NCBI GenBank assembly: GCA_040401995.1
Contig: JBBANM010000007.1
Location: 1-64,000, forward strand
Source: Haliscomenobacter sp040401995
GTDB lineage: Bacteria > Bacteroidota > Bacteroidia > Chitinophagales > Saprospiraceae
DNA: 64,000 nucleotides
Direction of reading: 5' to 3'
The notes below the pieces were generated by a model. That model did not search any database and had not been told where the DNA came from. It saw only the letters and a list, made by a program, of their open reading frames with translations. The position numbers were made by a program, and so were the translations under genes. Of the stretch, positions 53,215-61,034 are shown piece by piece. The first letter of the stretch is position 1. Every line of letters starts with the position of its first letter.

Positions 53215-54528
53215 ATGGAAACAAGCAGCATGGTTCACAACCGCACCAAATCAGCAGCACTTTTTGAAGAGGCCAAAACCTATTTCCCTGGCGGAGTAAA
53301 TTCTCCGGTAAGGGCTTTCAAATCAGTCATTGGACCGCCTTTGTTCATCAAAAAAGGCGATGGTTCAAGGATTTGGGATGAAGACGACAACGAGTACATC
53401 GATTTTTGCTGTTCTTGGGGGCCTTTGTTGCATGGGCACAACCATCCGTTTATTCGCGAGCACATTCTCGAGGCGGTAAGCAATGGCATTTCATTTGGAG
53501 CGCCAACCAAATTGGAACTCAAACTGGGACACCTCATCTTGAGTAATCACCGCTATTTAGAAAAATTGCGTTTTGTAAGCTCAGGCACCGAGGCAGTGAT
53601 GTCGGCGGTACGTTTGGCGCGGGGTTACACCGGAAAAAATAAGATCATCAAATTTGAAGGTTGTTACCACGGCCATCTTGATTCTTTGCTGGTTAAGGCT
53701 GGTTCTGGGTTGGTCACTTTTGGCGAGAGCACTTCGGCTGGTATTCCGGAAGCATTTGTTAGGGAAACCATTGTATTGCCACTGAATGACCGCGAAAAAC
53801 TGGAAGCGACTTTGCAAGAATTTGGCCACGATATTGCCGCCATTATCATCGAACCGATTCCGGCCAATAACGGCTTGTTGTTGCAAGACCCTTCCTTTTT
53901 GCAGTGTCTGCGCCTCAAAGCTTACAAGCACAATGTGTTGCTTATTTTTGATGAGGTGATCTCTGGTTTCCGGGTCGGATTTGAAGGCGCCGCAGGGTTA
54001 TATGGTATTAAACCCGATATCCTTACCTTTGGAAAAATCATTGGCGGCGGTATGCCTGTCGGCGCGTATGGCGCCAGTAAAGAGCTGATGGCGTGTATTT
54101 CACCAGATGGGCCGGTTTATCAAGCGGGTACTTTGTCGGGAAATCCGGTAGCTATGGCCGCTGGTTATGCCGCCTTACATTTAGCGTTGCGCCCTGGTTT
54201 TTACGAAGAACTGGCTGCCAAAACCTCGCTTTTCGTCCAGCAACTACAGGATTATTGTGATGATAAAGGATATGAAGTCACGTTTCCGCATGTGGGTTCT
54301 ATTTTTTGGATCGCTTTTTCGCGCAATCATATCCAAGCAGCCGATCAGATCGACCCGCACAGCATGGATAAATTCAAAATTTTGCATTTGGAGCTGTTGA
54401 ACCGCGGGATTTATCTGGGGCCCTCCGGTTATGAGGTGGGCTTTGTATCTACAGCACATACGGAAGAGGATCTGGGGCAGGCTTTCGAAGCCTTCTGTAG
54501 TGCCTTGGATGTGGTCTTTAAATCTTAA
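53215..54528 (+). CDS. hemL: Glutamate-1-semialdehyde 2,1-aminomutase
   Basis: A 437-residue PLP-dependent aminomutase that converts glutamate-1-semialdehyde to 5-aminolevulinate, the first committed precursor of haem in the C5 pathway. Motifs: PGGVNSPVRAF near residue 24, GTEAVMSAVRLARGYTG, the PLP-binding Asp in LLIFDEVISGFRVG and the Schiff-base Lys in LTFGKIIGGGMPVGA. All are characteristic of HemL rather than other class III aminotransferases. The ATG at 53215 is followed by an alternative Met five codons on. It is followed by a two-component system. Confidence 0.95.
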   Translation: METSSMVHNRTKSAALFEEAKTYFPGGVNSPVRAFKSVIGPPLFIKKGDGSRIWDEDDNEYIDFCCSWGPLLHGHNHPFIREHILEAVSNGISFGAPTKLELKLGHLILSNHRYLEKLRFVSSGTEAVMSAVRLARGYTGKNKIIKFEGCYHGHLDSLLVKAGSGLVTFGESTSAGIPEAFVRETIVLPLNDREKLEATLQEFGHDIAAIIIEPIPANNGLLLQDPSFLQCLRLKAYKHNVLLIFDEVISGFRVGFEGAAGLYGIKPDILTFGKIIGGGMPVGAYGASKELMACISPDGPVYQAGTLSGNPVAMAAGYAALHLALRPGFYEELAAKTSLFVQQLQDYCDDKGYEVTFPHVGSIFWIAFSRNHIQAADQIDPHSMDKFKILHLELLNRGIYLGPSGYEVGFVSTAHTEEDLGQAFEAFCSALDVVFKS

Positions 54529-54538
54529 ACTAAACCTA

Positions 54539-55543
54539 TTGGAAACTCGCCAAAACATTCAATTGCGTCTGCTTTCCTATGCCGTCATCGCCTACATGAT
54601 GATGGCCTTTGGTTGGTGGTCAATTTTGTTGTTTACCAAAAACCGCGATGCTTTTGAAGCCAAGAGTGACCTACTGCGTTTGGGCATGGTGGCGGAGGGT
54701 TTAATCCATACCGACGAGGAGTTTTATGCCTCCTACAATTTTCAATTTTTAGCACAGCAATACCGCCGACAAGAATACATGATCCTGGGGGAAGCTTCGG
54801 TTTTTGTGATTAGTTTGGTGATGGGGATCTGGTTCATCAATCGGGGATACCACAAAGAAATGATGGCCGCCCAGCAGCGTCGCAATTTTTTGCTCTCCAT
54901 TACCCACGAACTCAAATCGCCGATTGCCTCGATTCAATTGGTATTGGAAACTTTTTTGCGCCGCACCTTGGCCAAAGAACAAACCGAGCGCCTTACCAAT
55001 AATGCCCTCAAAGAAACCGAGCGCCTCAACGTGTTAGTCAATGATCTGTTGTTATCGGCAAAATTGGAAACGGCTTATACCCCGCACAATGAACCCCTTG
55101 ATCTGGCAGAATTATTGGAGGATTTGGTGGGGAAATTGGGCGACAAATACCCCAATGCCCAGTTTTCGTTGGAGGCAGGTCAAGATCTCCCCTATTTTTT
55201 TGGCGATAAAATGGGCATGACCTCGGTAGCACTCAATTTATTGGAAAATGCCGTGAAATACTCGGGCGAAAACCCAGTTGTAAAAACGCGATTGGAACAA
55301 AAAAACAACCAATTCCTCCTGCTCGAGGTGGCAGATGAGGGCATCGGTGTCGCTGATAAAGAAAAAAAACGGGTTTTTGACAAATTTTACCGCGTTGGTA
55401 GCGAGAACACTCGCACAACTAAAGGGACGGGATTGGGGTTGTACATCGTGGATCAGATTGTAAAAGCTCATCGAGGTAAAATCAGTATCCGCGACAACCA
55501 GCCCAAAGGAACTGTTTTTAGCATTGATCTGCCTACGGCTTGA
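54539..55543 (+). CDS. Sensor histidine kinase
   Basis: A 334-residue kinase with two membrane segments (about residues 12-34 and 84-105) enclosing a short periplasmic loop. The HisKA box is FLLSITHELKSPIASIQL with the phospho-accepting His, and the ATPase domain has NLLENAVKYSG, VADEGIGVAD and TKGTGLGLYIVDQI. It pairs with the response regulator 21 bp downstream. The start is uncertain: the TTG at 54539 leaves 10 bp after hemL, while an ATG at 54509 would overlap hemL by 20 bp. The stimulus is unknown. Confidence 0.9.
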   Translation: METRQNIQLRLLSYAVIAYMMMAFGWWSILLFTKNRDAFEAKSDLLRLGMVAEGLIHTDEEFYASYNFQFLAQQYRRQEYMILGEASVFVISLVMGIWFINRGYHKEMMAAQQRRNFLLSITHELKSPIASIQLVLETFLRRTLAKEQTERLTNNALKETERLNVLVNDLLLSAKLETAYTPHNEPLDLAELLEDLVGKLGDKYPNAQFSLEAGQDLPYFFGDKMGMTSVALNLLENAVKYSGENPVVKTRLEQKNNQFLLLEVADEGIGVADKEKKRVFDKFYRVGSENTRTTKGTGLGLYIVDQIVKAHRGKISIRDNQPKGTVFSIDLPTA

Positions 55544-55564
55544 TATAAATTCAATACACAGCTT

Positions 55565-56248
55565 ATGATGCGCATTTTATTGGTTGAAGACGAGGAGAAC
55601 ATCCGCGAGGTGGTAAAGCTCAACTTGGAAATGGAACAGTTTGAGGTAGTTGGCGCCAACAATGGCAAAGACGCCATGAAACATTTCCGCGAGCAGCATT
55701 TTGACCTCATCATCTTGGATGTGATGTTGCCGGAAATTGATGGTTTTCAGATCCTGGAGCAAATTCGCTTAACCGACATCGATATTCCGGTTATTTTTCT
55801 CACCGCTAAAGATGCTGCCGCCGATCGCATCAATGGACTAAAAAAAGGCGCCGACGATTACCTTACCAAGCCTTTCATCCTAGAAGAGTTGCTCCTCCGC
55901 GTCAACAACCTGATCAAACGCACCAGCAAATCGCCAGAAAACACGCCAGAAATATTTGATTTTGGCCCCAATCGCATCAATTTTGTGACGTTTGAGGCGG
56001 ATGGTGTGTTGGGTCGGTTTATTTTGACCAAAAAAGAGGCCATGCTGCTCAAGCTATTGGTAGATCGGCGCAACGAAGTGGTATCGCGCCAACAAATCTT
56101 ACAATCGGTATGGGGGTATGATGTTTACCCAAGCACACGTACCATTGATAATTTCATTCTGAAGTTTCGCCGCAATTTTGAAACGGATTCCAAAAATCCA
56201 ACCTATTTCCATTCCATCCGCGGCATTGGTTATAAATTTATGGGGTAA
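55565..56248 (+). CDS. OmpR/PhoB family response regulator
   Basis: A 227-residue two-domain regulator. The receiver domain (1-120) has the acidic pair EDE, phospho-acceptor Asp52 in IILDVMLPEIDG and the conserved Lys in DDYLTKPF. The C-terminal winged-helix domain (about 130-225) has REE-type LLKLLVDRRNEVVSRQQIL and the recognition part STRTIDNFILKFRR. It is the partner of the upstream kinase. Direct targets cannot be read from the sequence. The gene ends at a bidirectional terminator hairpin. Confidence 0.94.
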   Translation: MMRILLVEDEENIREVVKLNLEMEQFEVVGANNGKDAMKHFREQHFDLIILDVMLPEIDGFQILEQIRLTDIDIPVIFLTAKDAAADRINGLKKGADDYLTKPFILEELLLRVNNLIKRTSKSPENTPEIFDFGPNRINFVTFEADGVLGRFILTKKEAMLLKLLVDRRNEVVSRQQILQSVWGYDVYPSTRTIDNFILKFRRNFETDSKNPTYFHSIRGIGYKFMG

Positions 56249-56289
56249 AAAAATCGAGCGACTAAGGTAAACTTGGCCGCTCGATTTTT
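56249..56289. terminator. Bidirectional Rho-independent terminator between converging genes
   Basis: AAAAATCGAGCG (56249-56260) and CGCTCGATTTTT (56278-56289) form a perfect 12-bp stem with A-runs on one side and T-runs on the other, around a 17-base loop. It lies between the response regulator (plus) and the peroxiredoxin (minus) and would terminate both. Confidence 0.85.
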
Positions 56290-56310
56290 CCAGTCATTAA
56301 ATCCTCCCAA

Positions 56311-56949
56311 TTAATCCAAATCAGGCTGAGGCGTATAGCGCAAATAAGGCTTCACAATCGTCAAACCTTTGGGGAATTTGTTCATCGCATCTTCCGTAGA
56401 AACCGCAGGAACAACGATTACATCCTCACCTTGCTTCCAATCAGCTGGCGTAGCCACGCTGTAATTGGCCGTCAATTGCAAAGAATCCAATACCCGCAAC
56501 ACCTCTACAAAGTTGCGACCCGTTGAAGCGGGATAGGTAATGATCAACTTCACTTTTTTATCCGGTCCAATAATAAACAACGAGCGCACGGTAAAAGTCT
56601 CGGAGGCATTGGGATGAATCATATCGTACAAGTTAGATACGTTACGATCCACATCGGCAATAATTGGAAAATCTACATGAACGTGTTGCGTTTCGTTGAT
56701 GTCGTTGATCCAGCTTTGGTGTTTATCGAGCGGGTCTACGCTAACCGCAATTACTTTGGTGTTGCGTTTGGCAAATTCATCATGCAAAAATGCCGTTTTA
56801 CCCAATTCTGTAGTGCAAACCGGGGTATAATCGGCAGGGTGTGAAAACAGGATTCCCCAGCTTGTACCCAAATATTCATAGAAATCGATTTCGCCAGCAG
56901 TTGTAGCTGCTTTAAAATTGGGCGCAATGTCCCCCAGACGTAAGCTCAT
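56311..56949 (-). CDS. 1-Cys peroxiredoxin (Prx6 type)
   Basis: A 212-residue peroxiredoxin with the peroxidatic Cys45 in HPADYTPVCTTELG and no resolving Cys in the usual C-terminal position. The C-terminal extension (AVSTEDAMNKFPKGLTIVKPYLRYTPQPDL) is typical of the Prx6 subfamily. It reduces hydroperoxides using an external thiol. The ATG of MSLRLGDIAPNF gives the normal N-terminus. It ends at the bidirectional terminator and has no operon partner downstream. Confidence 0.94.
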   Translation of the reverse strand: MSLRLGDIAPNFKAATTAGEIDFYEYLGTSWGILFSHPADYTPVCTTELGKTAFLHDEFAKRNTKVIAVSVDPLDKHQSWINDINETQHVHVDFPIIADVDRNVSNLYDMIHPNASETFTVRSLFIIGPDKKVKLIITYPASTGRNFVEVLRVLDSLQLTANYSVATPADWKQGEDVIVVPAVSTEDAMNKFPKGLTIVKPYLRYTPQPDLD

Positions 56950-57094
56950 GTTGTTTGGTTTTTGTTGGTAAAGACGCAAAGTCTATATAATCAATAGACT
57001 TATACTAACTTCTACTTAAAGGTACAAATATTTTGAGAAAAAGTTGTCAAATGGTTGTCATTAGGTGGGGAAGGGCGCTTACGGTTGCTTACCT

Positions 57095-58042
57095 TCAGAC
57101 AATGTCCCCTATCCCCTTAAACAACCGATTGATTCGGGTGACCAGCAAAGCTTTATACTCCTCCTTAGCTGGCGTGCTAAGAAAAGAAAGATCGATCAAC
57201 TCAATCCATTTTGGATAAGCTGTTTTAAACCCCTCCAGCGTTTTTTGAATGACCCTGGGCTGAAGCATCAGTTTTTTTGTGCCAAAATACTCCACTAATT
57301 CCCGATGCCGGAATTCTTTTCTTTTCCCTGACAACATCAAGGCCATTTCCTCTTCGGCGCCGCCCATCACCAACGTTGAATTGAGCAGGTCATAGGCCGG
57401 AGCTAGTTCTACTTTTCCTTTTCGCGTGATCAAGGAAAAATTTTTAAGGTGCATGTCCTCATTTCCAGTCAAAAAACAAAACAGAACCAAGCGGAAAAAT
57501 TTAGCCTTTTCAAGCATCGGAAAGGTGCAGAAGTTGTCTAAAAGCTTGATAGTTTTTTCAATGGTATAGTCGTATTTGGTATCCCGACTCATGCCAGCGA
57601 GTTGGGCAAAATCTTCGGTAGCCAGTTTTTCTTTTTTGCCAATACGGTCAAAACGGCGAATAAAATAACTTAGACTGCCATCTGTACACCAGATCAAGCC
57701 ATGGAGCGGCACCTCAATTCCTGCTATTTTTGCCATTTTCATGGTCAAATCCTCATTCTCGGGCATTTGCAGGAAAGTATCGTGTTGCGGTTTAATGATG
57801 TAAGAGCCATTGAGTTCAATAATTTCAAAAGCTTGCGTTTTTTTGTTGAGTACTGCACTTAACTTTGGTTGAACCCCTTGAATGGACATTCTGTTCATCC
57901 TGCTAGCCGCTTCACGCCGCTGCTCGGGGGCTGAAAATGGAAAATCCAACAAATCAGTAAGCGACTTGTCCAGCAGCTTCAATCCTTCAGCTGAATAGCG
58001 GGCTTCACCACAAGGAAGATAAGTAATGGGGCATTTATTCAT
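57095..58042 (-). CDS. hipT: HipT-like serine/threonine kinase toxin (HipA C-terminal part)
   Basis: A 315-residue HipA-fold kinase lacking the N-terminal subdomain, which is encoded separately. The Gly-rich loop is MSIQGVQPK (Ser53-Lys60), the catalytic and metal motifs are YFIRRFDRIG, LTGNEDMHLKNFSLI and LAPAYDLLNSTLV. The N-terminus has Cys4 and Cys11. It overlaps the HipS gene by 8 bp. The architecture matches the tripartite HipBST systems in which HipT phosphorylates a cellular target (TrpS in E. coli O127) and HipS neutralises it. The target here is not known. Confidence 0.85.
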   Translation of the reverse strand: MNKCPITYLPCGEARYSAEGLKLLDKSLTDLLDFPFSAPEQRREAASRMNRMSIQGVQPKLSAVLNKKTQAFEIIELNGSYIIKPQHDTFLQMPENEDLTMKMAKIAGIEVPLHGLIWCTDGSLSYFIRRFDRIGKKEKLATEDFAQLAGMSRDTKYDYTIEKTIKLLDNFCTFPMLEKAKFFRLVLFCFLTGNEDMHLKNFSLITRKGKVELAPAYDLLNSTLVMGGAEEEMALMLSGKRKEFRHRELVEYFGTKKLMLQPRVIQKTLEGFKTAYPKWIELIDLSFLSTPAKEEYKALLVTRINRLFKGIGDIV

Positions 58043-58352
58043 TGGGAATCATCCTAAAAGTGACGGCTCCGACCAAATCCTCTCCCGTAGCAGCTAGTTG
58101 AGCAAAAAAATCATTCCGATCAATTTTTAAGCGCCGCAACAATCCATCCAACATCATTCCTTCCGGCAATAAACCTTCAAAAAAAGGAGGAAAGGTATCG
58201 AACACATAACGGCTGTTGGCAATGGGCATGGTTAGAGAAACTGGCGCCCCATGGTATGCTGGCAAATAGGTAAAAACGTACTGCCGATTGGGTTTTACCT
58301 CTTCCAAAATCCCCGCCAATTGATCATGAACCAATATATTTGCTTTTCTCAT
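58035..58352 (-). CDS. hipS: HipS-like antitoxin (HipA N-terminal domain as a separate protein)
   Basis: A 105-residue protein corresponding to the N1 subdomain of HipA: RKANILVHDQLAGILEEV, then FPPFFEGLLPEG and ATGEDLVGAVTFRMI. In tripartite systems this fragment is the HipS antitoxin and binds the kinase encoded next to it. It overlaps the HipB gene by 29 bp and the HipT gene by 8 bp, so all three are translationally coupled. An alternative reading as a simple split HipA gene (broken by a stop) is less likely because both parts keep their own ordered ends and overlap. Confidence 0.82.
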   Translation of the reverse strand: MRKANILVHDQLAGILEEVKPNRQYVFTYLPAYHGAPVSLTMPIANSRYVFDTFPPFFEGLLPEGMMLDGLLRRLKIDRNDFFAQLAATGEDLVGAVTFRMIPNE

Positions 58353-58569
58353 GGTTAAATTCTTCCATTAATGGGCTACTGAATTGTAAATTGATGTTGA
58401 GCACTTTGATCACCTTAAGCAGGGTATCCATACGAATGGTCTCCTTGCCATGCTCCAGGTCATACACCACAGTTTTGCCAACCCCAGCTAATAAGGCGCA
58501 AGCTTCTCTGGATAAACCAGCCCGTTTGCGGTGAAACAAAATCAGTTCTCCAAGTTGATGGGTGGTCAT
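58324..58569 (-). CDS. hipB: HipB-like Xre family DNA-binding protein
   Basis: An 81-residue Cro/CI-type protein with a helix-turn-helix (LGELILFHRKRAGLSREACALLAGVGKTVVYDLEHGKE) and a short tail that overlaps the HipS gene by 29 bp. HipB proteins repress their own operon. The start at MTTHQLG, not an upstream in-frame ATG, places the first operator directly at the start codon. Two 24-bp palindromes precede it (58569-58592 and 58640-58663). Confidence 0.85.
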   Translation of the reverse strand: MTTHQLGELILFHRKRAGLSREACALLAGVGKTVVYDLEHGKETIRMDTLLKVIKVLNINLQFSSPLMEEFNHEKSKYIGS

Positions 58570-58592
58570 TTTTACTGCTTTGACGGTAAAAA
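58569..58592. promoter_or_regulatory. HipB candidate operator 1
   Basis: TTTTTACTGCT-tt-GACGGTAAAAA is a 24-bp interrupted palindrome whose left edge overlaps the first base of the hipB start codon. It shares its geometry and outer bases with the second copy 71 bp further upstream. Binding there would block both transcription and ribosome access. Confidence 0.6.
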
Positions 58593-58639
58593 TAAGGATA
58601 AAAATGGTGGAAAGCAAGTGAGTGGGTGATTAGGGATGA

Positions 58640-58663
58640 TTTTTACTGCCAGGGCGGTAAAAA
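58640..58663. promoter_or_regulatory. HipB candidate operator 2
   Basis: TTTTTACTGCC-ag-GGCGGTAAAAA has ten of eleven matching pairs in its two 11-base arms. The spacing of about 71 bp (centre to centre) from operator 1 is close to seven helical turns, so one HipB dimer pair could bridge or loop the two sites. Confidence 0.6.
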
Positions 58664-58786
58664 AAGGGAGTAAAATAGGATTAGCGAGCAATTTTGAGCG
58701 CTTCTTACCTTATTCTGTTTCTTATTTTTTGTAGTATTTTCTATTTTTTTCTATCTTTTGTTTATTTTTGAGACAAACAAACCTTT

Positions 58787-59905
58787 ATGGCCGAACCACT
58801 CAAAAACATCTTCTCTCCCCCCTTACTCAGCCCATTTGCGGAACTTGTTCAAAAATTATGGCCTGATTTTTCCACTACTACCTTCCTGGAAAAGGTCTTT
58901 GACGAGAATTACGAAAACCTCGAACTCAAGCAACGCACCCGGCACATTGCCCATGCCCTGCGGGCCTGTCTGCCTACCGCCTACCGCGATGCCCTCCAAA
59001 TTGTGTGCGATGTTACCCAATCCTACCTCGATCAACACGGAGAAAAACTGACCTTCCAATGGATTTTTTTGCCCGAATTCATCGAAGCCCATGGCATAGA
59101 GGACCCCGATGCCTCCATATCCGCCATCGAAACGGTGACCCGCTGGAGCAGTTGTGAGTTTACGGTGCGTCCTTTTTTAGTACAGTACCCGGAGCGGATG
59201 TACGCCCAAATGTTGGCCTGGTCCGATCACCCCAGTCCACTGGTACGTCGCCTAGCCAGCGAAGGCATCCGCCCACGTTTGCCATGGGGCATGGGTGTAC
59301 CTGCGCTCAAGCGTGACCCAGCACCCATTTTACCCATTTTGGAAAAACTCAAAAACGACCCCGCCGAAACCGTCCGCCGTTCCGTGGCCAATAACCTCAA
59401 TGACATTGCCAAAGAACACCCACAAGTGGTACTGGAGATTACAGGACGCTGGCTTGGCCAAAATCCAGATACGGATTGGATCCTGCGCCACGCATGTAGG
59501 GGTTTATTGAAAAAGGGCAATGCCCAGGCACTGGCCTTTTTTGGTTTTGAAAAAGGCGCCGACGCGATTGAAGTCGCCAACTTGCAATATAGCCCCGAGG
59601 TAACAATTGGGGATAACCTGGATTTTTCTTTCCAACTTAGCAATCATGCCCCAAAAGCGCAATCCTTGCGCCTGGAATACCAAATCGACTACCAGACGCT
59701 CTCCGGCAAAATTTCTTCAAAAGTTTTTAAAATAAAAGAGCTGGAATTAGCCGCTGAAACTACCGTGCAAATCGAGCGGCACCAGCGTTTTCAGGATTTC
59801 ACTACCAGGAAGCATTATCCTGGAGCGCATGTTTTGAGGATTTTGGTAAATGGGGTAGCATTGGTGGAAGGAGAGTTTTTGGTGTCAAAAGCACTGGGAC
59901 GGTAA
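58787..59905 (+). CDS. AlkC/COG4335-like DNA alkylation repair protein (HEAT repeats)
   Basis: A 372-residue alpha-helical repeat protein. From about residue 30 it has paired helices typical of ALK/HEAT-like repeats (DHPSPLVRRLASEGIRPRLPWGM; RRSVANNLNDIAKEHPQVVLEI; LRHACRGLLKKGNAQAL), matching the AlkC-type COG4335 family, and an Ig-like or beta-sandwich C-terminal part (SLRLEYQIDYQTLSGKIS). Family members excise N-alkylated bases or bind alkylated DNA. The ATG at MAEPLKN gives the normal N-terminus. Confidence 0.85.
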   Translation: MAEPLKNIFSPPLLSPFAELVQKLWPDFSTTTFLEKVFDENYENLELKQRTRHIAHALRACLPTAYRDALQIVCDVTQSYLDQHGEKLTFQWIFLPEFIEAHGIEDPDASISAIETVTRWSSCEFTVRPFLVQYPERMYAQMLAWSDHPSPLVRRLASEGIRPRLPWGMGVPALKRDPAPILPILEKLKNDPAETVRRSVANNLNDIAKEHPQVVLEITGRWLGQNPDTDWILRHACRGLLKKGNAQALAFFGFEKGADAIEVANLQYSPEVTIGDNLDFSFQLSNHAPKAQSLRLEYQIDYQTLSGKISSKVFKIKELELAAETTVQIERHQRFQDFTTRKHYPGAHVLRILVNGVALVEGEFLVSKALGR

Positions 59906-59930
59906 AAGAGCGATTATAACAGGTTATGAT

Positions 59931-59983
59931 TGTTCACAAAATCAAACTGTTCATTTTTTGTGAACAGTTTTAATTTGTGAACA
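59931..59983. promoter_or_regulatory. Long inverted repeat abutting the start of a degraded antitoxin-like gene
   Basis: TGTTCACAAAATCAAACTGT (+TCA) at 59931-59953 pairs with 59961-59983 at 21 of 23 positions around a 7-base loop. The right arm ends on the first base of an ATG. It resembles an autoregulatory operator placed over the start site. Confidence 0.55.
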
Positions 59984-60116
59984 TGACAACAAACGACATC
60001 GTCGATCTTGCCTTAGAAAACCTTCAAAAACATATTGGAATTGCTGGTACGTGGGGTGAGCCACTAGCAAAAAAGGACTTGATGGTCAATTGATTCTTAC
60101 AGTTGAAAAGGGATAG
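59983..60116 (+). pseudogene. Frameshifted N-terminal remnant resembling an AbiEi/COG4861-type antitoxin
   Basis: A reading frame of 36 codons (MTTNDIVDLALENLQKH, IAGTWGEPLAKK) stops at 60093. If one A were added to the run of six A at 60069-60074, it would continue as GLDGQLILTVEKG before a second stop at 60114. The N-terminus and LDGxL segment resemble, from memory, COG4861-type AbiEi antitoxins, so this is probably the start of such a gene that has lost its end. Resemblance is tentative. Confidence 0.4.
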
Positions 60117-60195
60117 TTCAAAAAAGGGTGTCAATATTCTTATGATAATTGACACAGTTCAATGAATATTACTACCGCAGGTTCTGGTTTAAACC

Positions 60196-60618
60196 CTACA
60201 CAAATCGTGCGGGGTTAGACAAGGTCCAGTCTTCTACTTCCAGGCCTTCATAAACTACAAAATGCTTGATATTATTGGTCACCATCACAAGGTTATAAAC
60301 CAATGCTGTTGCCGCAATTAAAACATCAAAATGATCATGCATTGGTAATCCGGCTTTGCTTAGGCGGACTTTTTCGGATGCGAATACATTGAGTACCTTG
60401 GAGATGGGTAGAACAGTCACCGTTTCAGTCAACAAATTGATCAGTGCATGGTTTTTTGCTGGATCTGCGCTATTTTCTGCCCCGATTTTTAGTTCGGCTA
60501 AAGTTATCTCCGAAACAAAGCAATTTTGAAGCCCAACAAAGGCCATCTTTTCTTGAATCTGGAATTTCTGTCTAAACAAAAAGATGATGATATTGGTATC
60601 GAGCAGATATTTATTCAT
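60196..60618 (-). CDS. VapC-type PIN domain RNase toxin
   Basis: A 140-residue PIN protein with the acidic residue in YLLDTNIIIFLFRQ, Glu in EITLAELKIGAE, the second acidic block MHDHFDVLIAATALVYN and NIKHF near the end. These are the ordered VapC motifs. It is translated with the small upstream gene by a 4-base overlap. VapC toxins cleave tRNA or rRNA; the target is unknown here. Confidence 0.88.
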   Translation of the reverse strand: MNKYLLDTNIIIFLFRQKFQIQEKMAFVGLQNCFVSEITLAELKIGAENSADPAKNHALINLLTETVTVLPISKVLNVFASEKVRLSKAGLPMHDHFDVLIAATALVYNLVMVTNNIKHFVVYEGLEVEDWTLSNPARFV

Positions 60619-60860
60619 AGTGCCTCAATACTCCGGTTGAAAACTCTTGCTTCTTCAATTTCTGCAATAATTTGCTCTGCAGTACGATCATCTGACCATG
60701 CCCCAGCTAAGGCATTCAGCTTATTCAATCTTTCTCGCTCATCTTGTTCAGATGCCGCATCGTGCTCTACTTTTTTTACCTCAATATAGTTCAAGGTCTT
60801 TAAAAAAAGTAGCAACGTAGAAAGATGTGCATTGTCTACATCCAAAGTAATACGTGTCAT
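60615..60860 (-). CDS. Small antitoxin-like protein upstream of VapC
   Basis: An 81-residue acidic helical protein (TRITLDVDNAHLSTLLLFLKTL ... DDRTAEQIIAEIEEARVFN) whose last codon overlaps the PIN gene start (ATGA). The size, acidity and position fit an antitoxin, and the first strand resembles the DNA-binding ribbon of ribbon-helix-helix proteins. I do not recognise a named family. Confidence 0.7.
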   Translation of the reverse strand: MTRITLDVDNAHLSTLLLFLKTLNYIEVKKVEHDAASEQDERERLNKLNALAGAWSDDRTAEQIIAEIEEARVFNRSIEAL

Positions 60861-61011
60861 TTTTCGGCATTGATTTCAACAAATTTAATTCATTTAGCAG
60901 AATAGGGCAATTTTAATTTCCGCCTAAGGCTTCAGTTGTAGCAGGGTGCTGGCATCGGTTACGCTGCTTAGCTTATTAGTGCCGGGATAGTAATTATCCT
61001 GGATAGCGGTT

Positions 61012-61025
61012 GCGCCCGCGGGCGC
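61012..61025. other. 14-bp GC palindrome after the membrane-associated gene
   Basis: GCGCCCGCGGGCGC is a perfect palindrome lying 10 bp downstream of the stop of the gene at 61035-62132 (minus). It may help terminate that transcript, though no T-run follows. Confidence 0.3.
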
Positions 61026-61034
61026 GCACCCCTC

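Noticed and set aside
57095..58352. Reading HipS and HipT as one HipA gene broken by a frameshift
   Set aside because: The two genes overlap by 8 bp, each with its own start, and the split matches the known HipBST arrangement.
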